A stretch of DNA of 64,000 nt from Inhella crocodyli (GTDB lineage Bacteria > Pseudomonadota > Gammaproteobacteria > Burkholderiales > Burkholderiaceae_C). The notes below the pieces were generated by a model. That model saw only the letters and a program-made list of their open reading frames with translations, ran no database searches and was not told where the DNA came from. A program made the position numbers and the translations under genes. Position 1 is the first letter of the stretch. Each line of letters opens with the position of its first letter. The DNA lies in the NCBI RefSeq assembly GCF_004004565.1, contig NZ_SACM01000002.1, positions 1-64,000 of the forward strand, read 5' to 3'. Shown piece after piece: positions 33,791 through 42,252 of this stretch.

Positions 33791-35851
33791 TCACTTCTTC
33801 ATGGCGTCGGCCAGGCCGGGCACGTGCTCGGCCCCGGTCGGGATTTGCGCGGTCGACTGGCGCACCGTCTCGCCCAGGGGCTCCACCCGGCCGCCCAGGC
33901 ACTGGCCCAAGAAGGCTTCGGTGATGGCGTTGAAGCCGATGCGGTTGTTGGGCTTGGCGAAGCCGTGGCCTTCGTCGGGGTACAGCACGTAGGTGACCGG
34001 GATCTTCTTGGCCTGCATGGCGCCCACGATTTGGTCGCTCTCGGCCTGCTTCACGCGCGGGTCGTTGGCGCCTTGCCCGATGAGCAGCGGGCGCACGATT
34101 TGGTCGGCCTTGTACAACGGCGAGGCGGCGCGCAAGATGGCCTTGCCTTCCTCGGTCGTCGGGTCGCCCATCCGGCTGTAGATCTGCTTGCGACCCGCTT
34201 CCCAATAGGGCGGGATCGTGGACAGCAGGGTCTCGAGGTTGGACGGGCCGACGATGTCCACCGCGCAGGCGAAGGTGGTGGGCGTGAAGGTCACGCCGGC
34301 CAGGGCTGCGTAACCGCCGTAGCTGCCGCCCATGATGGCGACCTTGTCCTTCGTGGTCACGCCTTGCTGGACGGCCCAGTCGACGGCGTCGAGCAGGTCG
34401 TTGTGCATGGCCAGGCCCCACTGCATGTTGCCGGCGCTGAGGAACTTCTTGCCGAAGCCGGTGGAGGCGCGGAAGTTCACCGACAGCACGGCGTAACCGC
34501 GGTTGGCCAGCCATTGGTGGTAGCCGTTGTAGCCGTAGGAGTCGCGCGCCCAGGGGCCGCCGTGCACGAACAGCACCATGGGCACGGGCTTGTCGGCCTT
34601 GCCGTCGCCGTTGGTGTCGGCGCCCTTGGGCAGGGTCAGGTAGCTGGGCAGGGTCAGGCCGTCGCGGGCCTTGATCTCGGCGGTGAGCATGGGCACCAGC
34701 GGTGCGCCTTGCAACTCGGGCCGGGCCACGTACAGCGGGCTGAGCTTCTTGGTCTTGCGGTCGTACAGGTAGGTGGCGGCGACGCTGGAGACGGGGTCGA
34801 TGCCGACGATCCACTTGTCATCGGCCCGCGTGCGGCTGGCGACGTACACCTCGCCCTTGCCCAGTTGCTTTTGCAGCCAGTCGAAGTCGGCCTTGAGGTT
34901 CTTGTCGATGAACTTCCACTCGTTGGTCAGGTAGTCCACCGCGTAGGCCTGCACCACGCCCGTCACCGGGTGGCGCAGCGTGGCCCCAAGGTCGGCGCGT
35001 GGGTCTTGGGCGATGAGCGTGCGCGCGCCGGTGCGCGTGTCCTGCGCGAAGACGGCCGTGGTGTCGCGGTCGCGCGAGTCCATCCAGTAGAGGGTCTTGC
35101 CGTCGGTGGTGTAGCCGATGGGGCCGGTGCTGCTGTCTTCGAGGTTGGTGCTCAGCAGCGGCTTTTCGGCCACCACGTTGTCCTTCACCTCGAAGTAGTC
35201 CACGCCGCCGGCGGCATTGGGGCGCGAGGCCATGCGCACTTGCAGGTCGTCGTCCACGCTGAAGGCACCGATGCCGTCGCCCTTCATCACCAACTTCAGC
35301 TCGCCGGTTTTCAGGTTCAGCAGGTACGCGTCGTGCCAACGAGGGTCGCGGTTGTTGATCCCCACCAGCACCTCGTCCAGGCGCTTGGACGAGCCGCCCA
35401 GCATGCGCACGCGCACCTTGTCGAAGGGCGTGTAGTCCTTCTGCTCGCCAGTGCGCACGTTCACGCCGTACAGGCGGAAGTTCTCGTCGCCGGCGTTGTC
35501 CTTGACGAACAGCACCTGCTCGCCGTTGCCCGACCAAAAGTGCGTCGGGATGGGGCGGTCCTTGGAGTCGGTGATGGCCTTGGCGTCGGCCGGCTTGCTG
35601 GCTGGCGCCACCCACACGTTCATCACGCCGTTCACCGGGGCCATCCACGACAGCCACTGGCCGTCTGGGCTCAACTGGGCCCCGGCCTTGACGGGGTTGC
35701 CGAACAGCGCGGCGCGGGGGATCAGCGGCGTGTCGCCCACGGTGAGGCCGGCGCTGGCCTTCATGTGGCCGTGCGCCATCGAAGCCAGGGGCAAGGCGGC
35801 CAGCAGCGCGGCGGCCAGGGGGGTGAGCAGGCGGGTGCGAGACAGGGTCAT
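33791..35851 (-). CDS. Exported S9-family prolyl oligopeptidase-like peptidase
   Basis: A 686-residue peptidase. A signal peptide (1-27, ending AHG) is followed by a beta-propeller (about 60-380) and an alpha/beta-hydrolase peptidase domain (about 400-660). Catalytic elements: GGSYGGYAAL (Ser about 510), acid in ANDPRVKQ (about 595), and His in DEGHGF (about 627). An insertion just before the catalytic core, GADTNGDGKADKPVP (about residues 411-419), looks like a Dx[DN]xDG calcium loop (dockerin/EF-hand type), suggesting calcium stabilisation. The ATG at 35851 is preferred to an upstream ATG at 35872. Acts on short peptides, probably in the periplasm. Stands alone. Confidence 0.9.
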   Translation of the reverse strand: MTLSRTRLLTPLAAALLAALPLASMAHGHMKASAGLTVGDTPLIPRAALFGNPVKAGAQLSPDGQWLSWMAPVNGVMNVWVAPASKPADAKAITDSKDRPIPTHFWSGNGEQVLFVKDNAGDENFRLYGVNVRTGEQKDYTPFDKVRVRMLGGSSKRLDEVLVGINNRDPRWHDAYLLNLKTGELKLVMKGDGIGAFSVDDDLQVRMASRPNAAGGVDYFEVKDNVVAEKPLLSTNLEDSSTGPIGYTTDGKTLYWMDSRDRDTTAVFAQDTRTGARTLIAQDPRADLGATLRHPVTGVVQAYAVDYLTNEWKFIDKNLKADFDWLQKQLGKGEVYVASRTRADDKWIVGIDPVSSVAATYLYDRKTKKLSPLYVARPELQGAPLVPMLTAEIKARDGLTLPSYLTLPKGADTNGDGKADKPVPMVLFVHGGPWARDSYGYNGYHQWLANRGYAVLSVNFRASTGFGKKFLSAGNMQWGLAMHNDLLDAVDWAVQQGVTTKDKVAIMGGSYGGYAALAGVTFTPTTFACAVDIVGPSNLETLLSTIPPYWEAGRKQIYSRMGDPTTEEGKAILRAASPLYKADQIVRPLLIGQGANDPRVKQAESDQIVGAMQAKKIPVTYVLYPDEGHGFAKPNNRIGFNAITEAFLGQCLGGRVEPLGETVRQSTAQIPTGAEHVPGLADAMKK

Positions 35852-35946
35852 GGGGAACTCGGGGGGAGTCAAAGGAAGGCCAGCAGCTTAGGCAGTTCCC
35901 GCCGGCGATGCCATCCGTCATGCGATGGACTGCCGACCCAGGCGCC

Positions 35947-37491
35947 TCAGCGGCCCGTGATCGCCCGCAAGCGCAGGAAGGTGGGCTTGAGCCGCCCGTA
36001 CAGCGGCCGGTAGACCTCGCGGTACAGGCGCTCGTAGGTATCGGCGGCGGCCGGCTGCGGCTCGAACCAGCGCGCCACGCGCGTCATCTCGGCCACGGCG
36101 GTGGGCATGTCGGGGTGCAGGCCCAGGCCCACGGCGGCGTCCATGGCAGCGCCCAGGCCCGAGGTTTCGTGCGTGTGCGGCCGGGCCACGGGGAGGCGAA
36201 AGACGTCGGCCGTGAGTTGCAACGCGGCGTTGCTCTGCGCGCCGCCGCCGCTGGCGCGCAATTGGTTGAGCGTGACGCCCGCGCGGCGTTCCAGGCGTTC
36301 GCGCCCCTCGCGCAGGCCGTAGGCCAGGCCTTCCAGGATGGCGCGGTACAGGTGGGCGCGGGTGTGCTGTTCGGTGAAGCCCACGATGGCGCCGCGCGCC
36401 TCGGGGCCGGGGGTGCGGATGCCGGGGCCCCAGGTGGGCAGCAGGGTCAGGCCCAGGCTGCCGGGCGGCACGTCGGCGATGAGTTCGTCGAACAGGGCCT
36501 CGGGCGCCACGCCCAGGGTTTGGGCGGCTTCGCGTTCGGGGTGGCCGAACTGCTCCTTGAACCAGCTCACCAGCCAGAAGCCGCGGGTGATTTGAACCTC
36601 GGCGCTGTAGTGGCCGGCCACGGCCGCGGGGTAGGCGGGCACGAAGGGCTCGGGCTCGACGTAGCGCGGCAGCGTGAGGTTGATGGTGGCCGTGGTGCCG
36701 TAGCTGATGGCGCCCACCTCGGGCGCCAGCGCGCCGGCGCCCAGCACCTCGCAGGCCTTGTCTGCCGCGCCGGCCAGCACGGGGGTGCCCGTGGGCAGGC
36801 CGGTGGCGTGGGAGGCGGCGGCGGTGACGGTGCCGATGGGGGCGCCCACGGGGTGCAGCGTGGGCACTTGGTCGGGCCGCAAGGCCAGGGCCTGCCAGTG
36901 CCAATCCCAGGACCTCGCCCAGGCGTGGCGGCGGTAGTCGAAGGGCAGGTAGGCGACCTGGCTGCCGATGGAGTCGGCGAACTCGCCGGTGAGCCGCAGG
37001 TGCAAGAAGCCCGACAGCAACAGGAAGCGGTGCGTGCGGGCCAGCAGTGCGGGCTCGTGCTGGGCCCACCAGTTGACTTCGGCGTCGCGCTGCAGCGCGT
37101 CCATGGTGCCGCGCACCCCGGCCAGCCGGAAGGCGGCGCGCCACCAGGGCGCCAGCGGCGGCAGTTGCGTGGCGCGGCGCTGGTCCAGCCAGATGACGGC
37201 CGGGCTCAGGGCGCGGCCTTGCGCGTCCACCGGCACGAGGGAGCCGCGCTGCGTGGTGACGGCCACGCCGGCCACGCGATTCGCATCGTGCCCTTCGGCC
37301 CACAGGCGCCGGCAGCAGGCGGCCGCGGCCTGCCAGAAGCCGTCGGCGTCGTGCGTCATCCAGCCGGGCTCGGGCCGTTGGTAGTCGGTGAACACCTGCT
37401 GCGCGCGGCCCACCAGGTGGCCGCGCAGGTCGTAGAGCAGCGCGCGGACGGACTGGGTGCCGAGGTCGAGGCTGAGGAGCAGGTCCTTCAT
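35947..37491 (-). CDS. FGGY-family carbohydrate kinase
   Basis: A 514-residue sugar/polyol kinase. FGGY signatures: SLDLGTQSVRALLYDLRG (about 6-23, phosphate site), PAVIWLDQR (substrate motif, about 96-104), GAADKACEVLGAGA (about 258-271), SYGTTATINL, and LRASGGGAQSNAALQLTADV near the C-terminus (about 421-440). It is more distant from GlpK (57787-59265) than orthologues would be. The ATG overlaps the stop of the GlpD-like gene by four bases. Third gene of an AGPS-GlpD-kinase operon. Glycerol, a polyol or a ketose could be the substrate; sequence alone does not say. Confidence 0.9.
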   Translation of the reverse strand: MKDLLLSLDLGTQSVRALLYDLRGHLVGRAQQVFTDYQRPEPGWMTHDADGFWQAAAACCRRLWAEGHDANRVAGVAVTTQRGSLVPVDAQGRALSPAVIWLDQRRATQLPPLAPWWRAAFRLAGVRGTMDALQRDAEVNWWAQHEPALLARTHRFLLLSGFLHLRLTGEFADSIGSQVAYLPFDYRRHAWARSWDWHWQALALRPDQVPTLHPVGAPIGTVTAAASHATGLPTGTPVLAGAADKACEVLGAGALAPEVGAISYGTTATINLTLPRYVEPEPFVPAYPAAVAGHYSAEVQITRGFWLVSWFKEQFGHPEREAAQTLGVAPEALFDELIADVPPGSLGLTLLPTWGPGIRTPGPEARGAIVGFTEQHTRAHLYRAILEGLAYGLREGRERLERRAGVTLNQLRASGGGAQSNAALQLTADVFRLPVARPHTHETSGLGAAMDAAVGLGLHPDMPTAVAEMTRVARWFEPQPAAADTYERLYREVYRPLYGRLKPTFLRLRAITGR

Positions 37492-39023
37492 GAGGCCGTC
37501 CGCCCCTCGCCCGGCGCATGCGCCGGGCGATCCCCCGAGGGGATGGGGCCCGGCTTGGGAGCGGCCCGGCGCTCGGGCCCCACCACCCCATGCCGCTCGT
37601 GCATCAAGGCCAGGTAGCGCTCGACCTCGAAGCGCCACCGTGTCCCGTCCCAGCCCAAGGCCGATTGGCAGGGCGTTTGCAGCGCCGGCAGCAGCGCTTG
37701 CGCGAAGGCGGGTTGCCGCAGCCCGAGGCGGGTGCGGCGCAGCAGCAGGTCGTCGAGGTGGTGCACCTGCTCATGCTGCAGGCTCCAGGCGATTTCGCCC
37801 ATCCGGGTTTGCGTGCCGCCCAGGCACTCGCCGCGCAGGGCTTCGGGGGGCAGGGGCGTGCCGCCGCCGGCGAACCAGGCGGCGTGGGCGGGCTCGCGCA
37901 GCGGCGGCAGCCAGGGCGCGGCGGCGCGCAGCGCGGCTTCGGCCATGGGGATGAAGGTGGTGAGCTTGCCGCCACTGAGCAGCACCAGGCCCTGCGAGGC
38001 CTGCACCAAGGTGTCGCGCCGCTCTTGCGAGGGGGCCAGGCCTTGGCCGCTGTCCAGCACCGGGCGCAGGCCGGCCCAGGTGCATTGCAGGTCGCAGGCT
38101 TGGATGCCGGCGCGGGGGAAGGCCTGGGCGAGCGCGTCCAGCAGGTAGGCCTGCTCGGCCGCGGTGATGCGCGGGGCGCGTTCGGGGTCGGGGTGGTCTT
38201 CGTCGGTGGTGCCCACGATGAGCGTTCCCAGCCAGGGGTAGGCGAACACGGGGCGCCCGTCGCGCGCGTGGCGCCAGGCCACGGCGCGGGCCAGGGGCAG
38301 GCGCCACAGGGGCAGCAGCAAGTGGCTGCCGCGCAGCGGTCGCAGCTGGGGTGCTTGCAGGCCGACCTGATCGGCCAGCGTGGTCAGGTGCGCGCCGGTG
38401 GCGGCCACCGAGGCGCGGCAGCGCAGGGTCCAGGGCTGGCCGCCCGGGCCGCGAAGTTGGGCGCCGTTGACGTGGCCCTGCGCGTCGCGCGTCAGCGCTT
38501 CCAGCGCGGTGCGGTTGTGCAGTTGCGCGCCCCAGGTTCGCGCCTCTTGCAGCACGCGCAGGGTCAGGCGGGCGTCGTCGGTGGTGGCGTCGTCGTAGCG
38601 GTGCGCGCCTTGTGGCGCGTGCCAGCCGGGCACGGTCCAGGCCAGGGTGGTGGCAGGGTCGAAGCCGCGGGCGTGGCGGCGGGCGAGGGCGTCGTACAGG
38701 CGCAGGCCCAGGGCCGTGCTGGCGCGCGAGGCCGCGCCGCCGGCCGCCAGCGAGAAGGGCAGGCGTTGCACCAGGCCCGGCAGCTCGCGCAGCAGGCGCT
38801 CGCGCTCGCGCAGGCTTTGCGCCGTGAGGTGTACGGCGCCCTGCGCCAGGTAGCGCAGGCCGCCGTGCACCAGCTTGCTGCTGGCGCTGCTGGCGCCGCT
38901 GGCGAAGTCCTCGCGCTCGACCAGCGTCACCCGCAGCCCACGGCGCGCGGCGGCCAGGGCCACGCCGGCGCCGCTGATGCCGCCGCCGATCACCAGCAGG
39001 TCGGTGTCGACCGTGGGGTTCAT
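37488..39023 (-). CDS. GlpD-like FAD glycerol-3-phosphate dehydrogenase/oxidase
   Basis: A 511-residue flavoenzyme of the GlpD/DAO family. The FAD dinucleotide motif is LLVIGGGISGAGVALAAARR (about 9-28), followed by the GlpD hallmark [15 protein letters not shown] (about 44-58) and LLLSGGKLTTFIPMAE (about 357-372). The C-terminal GlpD helical domain is present, with a low-complexity tail. It has a second, distinct GlpD paralogue at 56264-57763. Overlaps the AGPS-like gene (4 bases) and the kinase gene (4 bases). It probably oxidises glycerol-3-phosphate or a related phosphorylated polyol and passes electrons to quinone. Confidence 0.9.
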   Translation of the reverse strand: MNPTVDTDLLVIGGGISGAGVALAAARRGLRVTLVEREDFASGASSASSKLVHGGLRYLAQGAVHLTAQSLRERERLLRELPGLVQRLPFSLAAGGAASRASTALGLRLYDALARRHARGFDPATTLAWTVPGWHAPQGAHRYDDATTDDARLTLRVLQEARTWGAQLHNRTALEALTRDAQGHVNGAQLRGPGGQPWTLRCRASVAATGAHLTTLADQVGLQAPQLRPLRGSHLLLPLWRLPLARAVAWRHARDGRPVFAYPWLGTLIVGTTDEDHPDPERAPRITAAEQAYLLDALAQAFPRAGIQACDLQCTWAGLRPVLDSGQGLAPSQERRDTLVQASQGLVLLSGGKLTTFIPMAEAALRAAAPWLPPLREPAHAAWFAGGGTPLPPEALRGECLGGTQTRMGEIAWSLQHEQVHHLDDLLLRRTRLGLRQPAFAQALLPALQTPCQSALGWDGTRWRFEVERYLALMHERHGVVGPERRAAPKPGPIPSGDRPAHAPGEGRTAS

Positions 39024-40624
39024 CGAACGGGCCGCAGGTTGCCCGAGGCCAGCAGGCCGTTGGGGTCGGCGTGCTGGATCAGCGCATCGATGGCGGCCAA
39101 ACCGGCCGCGCCCTTCTCGGCGCCGAGGTAAGGCGCGTGGTCGCGGCCCACGCCATGCTGGTGGCTCACCGTGCCGCCCTGCGCCACGATGGCCTGCGTG
39201 ACGGCGGCCTTCAGGGCCTGCCAGCGCGCGCGGCTCTCCTCGGCCGTGGCGCCCACGCGCAGCACGAAGGTGCTGTAGACCGAGCTGCCCGTGGGGTAGA
39301 CGTGGCTGAGGTGCGTGTAGGCGTGGCAGCGCTCGCCCATCGCCGTCAGGGCCTCGCGTCCCGCCGTTTCGATGGCGTTCACCATGGCCGTGGTGCGGCC
39401 CCAAGGCACGGCGGTTTCCATGGTGTCGACCATGAAGCCAGCGTCCCACAGCGCGTTGCGCAGGTACACGCCGGCGAAGCGCTTGGCCGCCCACTTCTGG
39501 CCCAGCACCGTGCCCGTGCCCACGCCGCCGTGGGTGCGCCAGACGGCGCGCGCCTCGCGTTCGGTTGCGCGCACCTGGCTGGCACTGCCGGTCAGGCCGA
39601 CGAAGAGCAGCACCTTGCCATCGCCGCAGCCGCGCCAGCCGAGGACCCGCTCCAGCCAGGCGATGGCGCCGGCGTGGCCGGCGAGCTTCAGCGTGGTGCG
39701 CGTTTCCACCGCGTTGGCCAGGCGCAGCATGGACAAGCCCCCGAGCTTGCTCTGGGCCAGTTCGCGCGTGGCGGCCACGCCGGCCTCCCAGCCGGGGAAG
39801 AACACGCCGACGAAGCGCTCGACCTCGGGCAACTTCGTCACGCGCACGGTCACGTCGGTCAGCACGCCCAGGCGGCCCTCGCTGCCCAGCACCCACTCGC
39901 GCAGGTCGGGCCCAGCGCTGCTGGCGGGCAGGGGCGGGATCGTGCATTCGGCCTGCGGCGCCAGCATCGTGCCGCCGGCGAACCAGTGCTCGGCCCGCCC
40001 GTAGCGCAGGCTTTGCTGGCCGCTGCTGCGCGTGACCACCCAGCCGCCCAGCGAGGCCTGCTCGAAGCTCTGCGGGAAGTGGCCCAAGGTGAAGCCCTTG
40101 GCGCGCAGTTGCGCCTCCAAGTCGGGGCCCAGCACGCCGGCCTCGAAGGTGGCGAGTTGCGCCTCGGCGTCGAGCCGCGTCATCGTGCGCATGCGGCTGA
40201 GGTTCAGGGTCAGCACCGGGCGCGGCTCGGCGGCCTCGGGCGTCAGGTGGCCCACCACCGAGGTGGCGCCACCGCAGGGGATGACCAGCGCGCCCACGGC
40301 CTGCGCCCAGTCCAGCAGGGTGCGCACCTCGGCGCGGTGCGTGGGGTGGGCGACGCCGTCGCTCACGCGCGGCAGCGCGCCGAAGCGCAGCGCGATCCAG
40401 TCGCCCAGGCTTTGGCCCAGGCTGCTGCGCAGGCGCGCCTCGGGCGCGGTGTCCACCAGCGGGTGCGGGGGCAGGCGGCTGTCGGGGATGCGGGCGCACA
40501 CGGTGGCCAGTTCGGCGTCGGGCACCGGCTGGGGCGTGCCCACGGCCTCGCGCAAGAATGCCAAGGCTTCGGGGGCCAGTGTGGCCCGCACCGATTCATC
40601 GCCCCACCCGTTCCAACGCCGCAT
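39020..40624 (-). CDS. AGPS-like FAD-linked oxidoreductase
   Basis: A 534-residue protein of the vanillyl-alcohol-oxidase/PCMH flavin family, closest in layout to alkyl-dihydroxyacetonephosphate synthase. FAD site: IPCGGATSVVGHLTPEA (about 114-130). Conserved: FPQSFEQASLGGWVVTRSSG (about 183-202), LLFVGLTG. C-terminal motif SHQHGVGRDHAPYLGAEKG (about 480-498) corresponds to AGPS's HHHGVG; one His is Gln here. AGPS makes ether lipids, but bacterial members of this group are mostly of unknown activity. First gene of an operon with GlpD-like and FGGY kinase, divergent from an AraC regulator. I recall, unchecked, a similar set in Pseudomonas aeruginosa (PA3024-PA3027). Confidence 0.85.
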   Translation of the reverse strand: MRRWNGWGDESVRATLAPEALAFLREAVGTPQPVPDAELATVCARIPDSRLPPHPLVDTAPEARLRSSLGQSLGDWIALRFGALPRVSDGVAHPTHRAEVRTLLDWAQAVGALVIPCGGATSVVGHLTPEAAEPRPVLTLNLSRMRTMTRLDAEAQLATFEAGVLGPDLEAQLRAKGFTLGHFPQSFEQASLGGWVVTRSSGQQSLRYGRAEHWFAGGTMLAPQAECTIPPLPASSAGPDLREWVLGSEGRLGVLTDVTVRVTKLPEVERFVGVFFPGWEAGVAATRELAQSKLGGLSMLRLANAVETRTTLKLAGHAGAIAWLERVLGWRGCGDGKVLLFVGLTGSASQVRATEREARAVWRTHGGVGTGTVLGQKWAAKRFAGVYLRNALWDAGFMVDTMETAVPWGRTTAMVNAIETAGREALTAMGERCHAYTHLSHVYPTGSSVYSTFVLRVGATAEESRARWQALKAAVTQAIVAQGGTVSHQHGVGRDHAPYLGAEKGAAGLAAIDALIQHADPNGLLASGNLRPVR

Positions 40625-40699
40625 CGGTCGCTCCTCGAAAAGGCCGCGATGCTAGGAACGGGCCCGCCCTTTGGCTTGTTGCCGCCGACCCGCCCGTTT

Positions 40700-41728
40700 G
40701 TGAATTCACGCCACCTGCCTTCGCCGCTGCCCCCCTGGCCCCAGGCCCGGGTGGCGCGGCCCTACGCCCAGGCGGCCTTGGACGAGCTCGCGGCCTGTGG
40801 CGTGGCGGCGCCCGTGCCCGAGGCCGACACCCTGCCCGTGGCCGACTACCTGGCCCTGCTGAACCTGGGCCGCGCGCAGGCGGGCGAGGACTTTGGCTGG
40901 CGCGTGGGCGCGCGCATGCGCACCGCCAGCTTCGTGGCCTACGGGCACGCGGTGCTGTCTTGCCCGCGCTTTGACGACGCCATCGCGCTGACGCAGCGCT
41001 TCGAGGGCCTGGCGCACGACCTCGGCCGCAGCGAACTGTTGATCGACGGCGCGCAGGCGCACTACCGCTGGCACAGCCCCTGGCTGGCCGCGCACCCTTG
41101 CCCGGCACTGCCGGAGTCGGTGATGTCGGGCATCTTGGCCTTTGCCACCTGGCTGGCGCAGCGGCCTCTGCCCGTGCTGGCCCTGGCCTTCCCGCACGCG
41201 GCGCCCTGCCGCGATCTGCGCGAAGCGATCGACCAGCGCCTGGGCCTGCGTGTGGTGTACGACGCGCCCGTCACCAGCGCCACGGTGCCCGCCGCGCTGT
41301 TGCACGAGCCCATTCCCACCGCCGACCCGGCGCTCTTCCCCTTGCTGGAGCAGCACGCCGCGCAGCAGCTGGCGGCCCGCGAGCAGGCGCTGCGCGCCAC
41401 CGACGCCCGCACGGCCCTGGCCGCGCAGGTGCAGCGCTGCATTGCCGAGCGCCTTGCGCACGACGGTGCGCGCCTGGCCGAGGTGGCCGACGTCCTGGGC
41501 CTGTCGGCCCGCACCCTGCAACGCCGATTGGCCGAGGCGGGCACACCCTTTCAAGGCCTGCTGGACGCCACGCGCCGCGAGCTGGCGCTGCAGTACCTGC
41601 GCGACCCCGCCTTGTCGATGACGGAGATCGCCTTCTTGCTCGGGTACGCCGAGCAGAGCAGCTTCAACCACGCGTGCCGGGGGTGGTTTGGGGAGGCGCC
41701 GGGGAGGGTGAGGATGGGGTTGGGGTGA
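40700..41728 (+). CDS. AraC-family regulator with arabinose-binding-like (OruR-type) domain
   Basis: A 342-residue regulator. An N-terminal ligand domain of the Arabinose_bd/OruR type (about 20-205) precedes two helix-turn-helix motifs at the C-terminus: LAEVADVLGLSARTLQRRLAEAG (about 255-277) and MTEIAFLLGYAEQSSFNHACRGWFG (about 305-329). The start is uncertain: GTG 40700 gives a normal family length and leaves 75 bases for the divergent promoters; an ATG at 40649 gives 359 residues but only 24 bases to the AGPS-like start. It likely activates the divergent operon in response to its substrate. Confidence 0.9.
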   Translation: MNSRHLPSPLPPWPQARVARPYAQAALDELAACGVAAPVPEADTLPVADYLALLNLGRAQAGEDFGWRVGARMRTASFVAYGHAVLSCPRFDDAIALTQRFEGLAHDLGRSELLIDGAQAHYRWHSPWLAAHPCPALPESVMSGILAFATWLAQRPLPVLALAFPHAAPCRDLREAIDQRLGLRVVYDAPVTSATVPAALLHEPIPTADPALFPLLEQHAAQQLAAREQALRATDARTALAAQVQRCIAERLAHDGARLAEVADVLGLSARTLQRRLAEAGTPFQGLLDATRRELALQYLRDPALSMTEIAFLLGYAEQSSFNHACRGWFGEAPGRVRMGLG

Positions 41729-41754
41729 CTTTGGCGTGAGAGCTCGCAGGGCGC

Positions 41755-42192
41755 TCCGCCCCTGCACCCCGGGTTCCTTTTGTCTTGGCAAAAGGAACCA
41801 AAACCGCTGGCCCCGACTACAGCGCCCCTGGCTCCGCCAGGGGTTCCCTGCGCTGCTCGTTCCGGGGGGCTCGGGATTGAACTCCCTGCGCTCACTGCGT
41901 TCGCTCCGGTCAGACAGCAATCCCGGGTCAGTTCACGAAGCGCGCTTCGCGCGCGCCCCCCTGCACTGCGCTGCTCGGCGCTTCCGAACGGGGCAACAGC
42001 CGGAACAGCCAAACGCCGAACAGCCCGGACTTCAACGCATTGCGCCGGTTCCCGGCTGCTGGCTGTTTGGCTGTTCGCCCCGTTTGGCGAGCAGCGCAGG
42101 GAACCCCCGCCACCGGCGGGGGCGAAGGCTGCTGGGGCGGGCGCTTTTCCCCACTTTTGGCAAGACGAAAGGGGGTCGGGTGCAGGGGTGAA
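41755..42192. repeat. ~440 bp imperfect inverted repeat
   Basis: Symmetry is centred near 41974. Matching blocks on the two arms: cctgca (41761-41766) with tgcagg (42181-42186); gtcttg (41782-41787) with caagac (42161-42166); and an identical 20-mer, GGGGTTCCCTGCGCTGCTCG (41840-41859), with its exact complement (42088-42107). At the left end, GGTTCCTTTT (41772-41781) and AAAAGGAACC (41790-41799) form an additional local hairpin. The centre does not pair well. It could be a mobile repeat remnant or a species-wide intergenic repeat that ends convergent transcripts. Confidence 0.8.
41772..41799. terminator. 10-bp stem hairpin after the AraC gene
   Basis: GGTTCCTTTT / AAAAGGAACC with an 8-base loop gtcttggc, 44 bases past the AraC stop. 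Perfect stem without a clear T-tract, so it could be a transcript-end hairpin. It forms the outer left part of the large inverted repeat. Confidence 0.45.
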
Positions 42193-42252
42193 GCCCCTGC
42201 GGGCTGCACCGAAAACGGAGTGCCCTGCGGGCTCTCCCTCAAAGCGCCAAGG

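Larger units (their letters stand above)
41729..42252. other. Noncoding 524-base gap with a large inverted repeat
   Basis: No credible protein is encoded on either strand. The AraC gene (ending 41728) and panC (ending 42253) converge here. Most of the gap is occupied by the imperfect palindrome described separately. A smaller nested stem pairs GAACAGCCAAAC (42003-42014) with GTTTGGCTGTTC (42065-42076). Confidence 0.8.

Noticed and set aside
37488-40499. A 1003-codon minus-strand frame suggesting one giant fusion protein
   Set aside because: Its first half is out of frame with the clear AGPS-like gene. The second half is the GlpD-like gene, which starts at its own ATG overlapping the AGPS-like stop.
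41729-42252. Insertion sequence or gene remnant in the gap after the AraC gene
   Set aside because: No transposase fragment or target-site duplication is visible. The sequence is better described as an imperfect inverted repeat.
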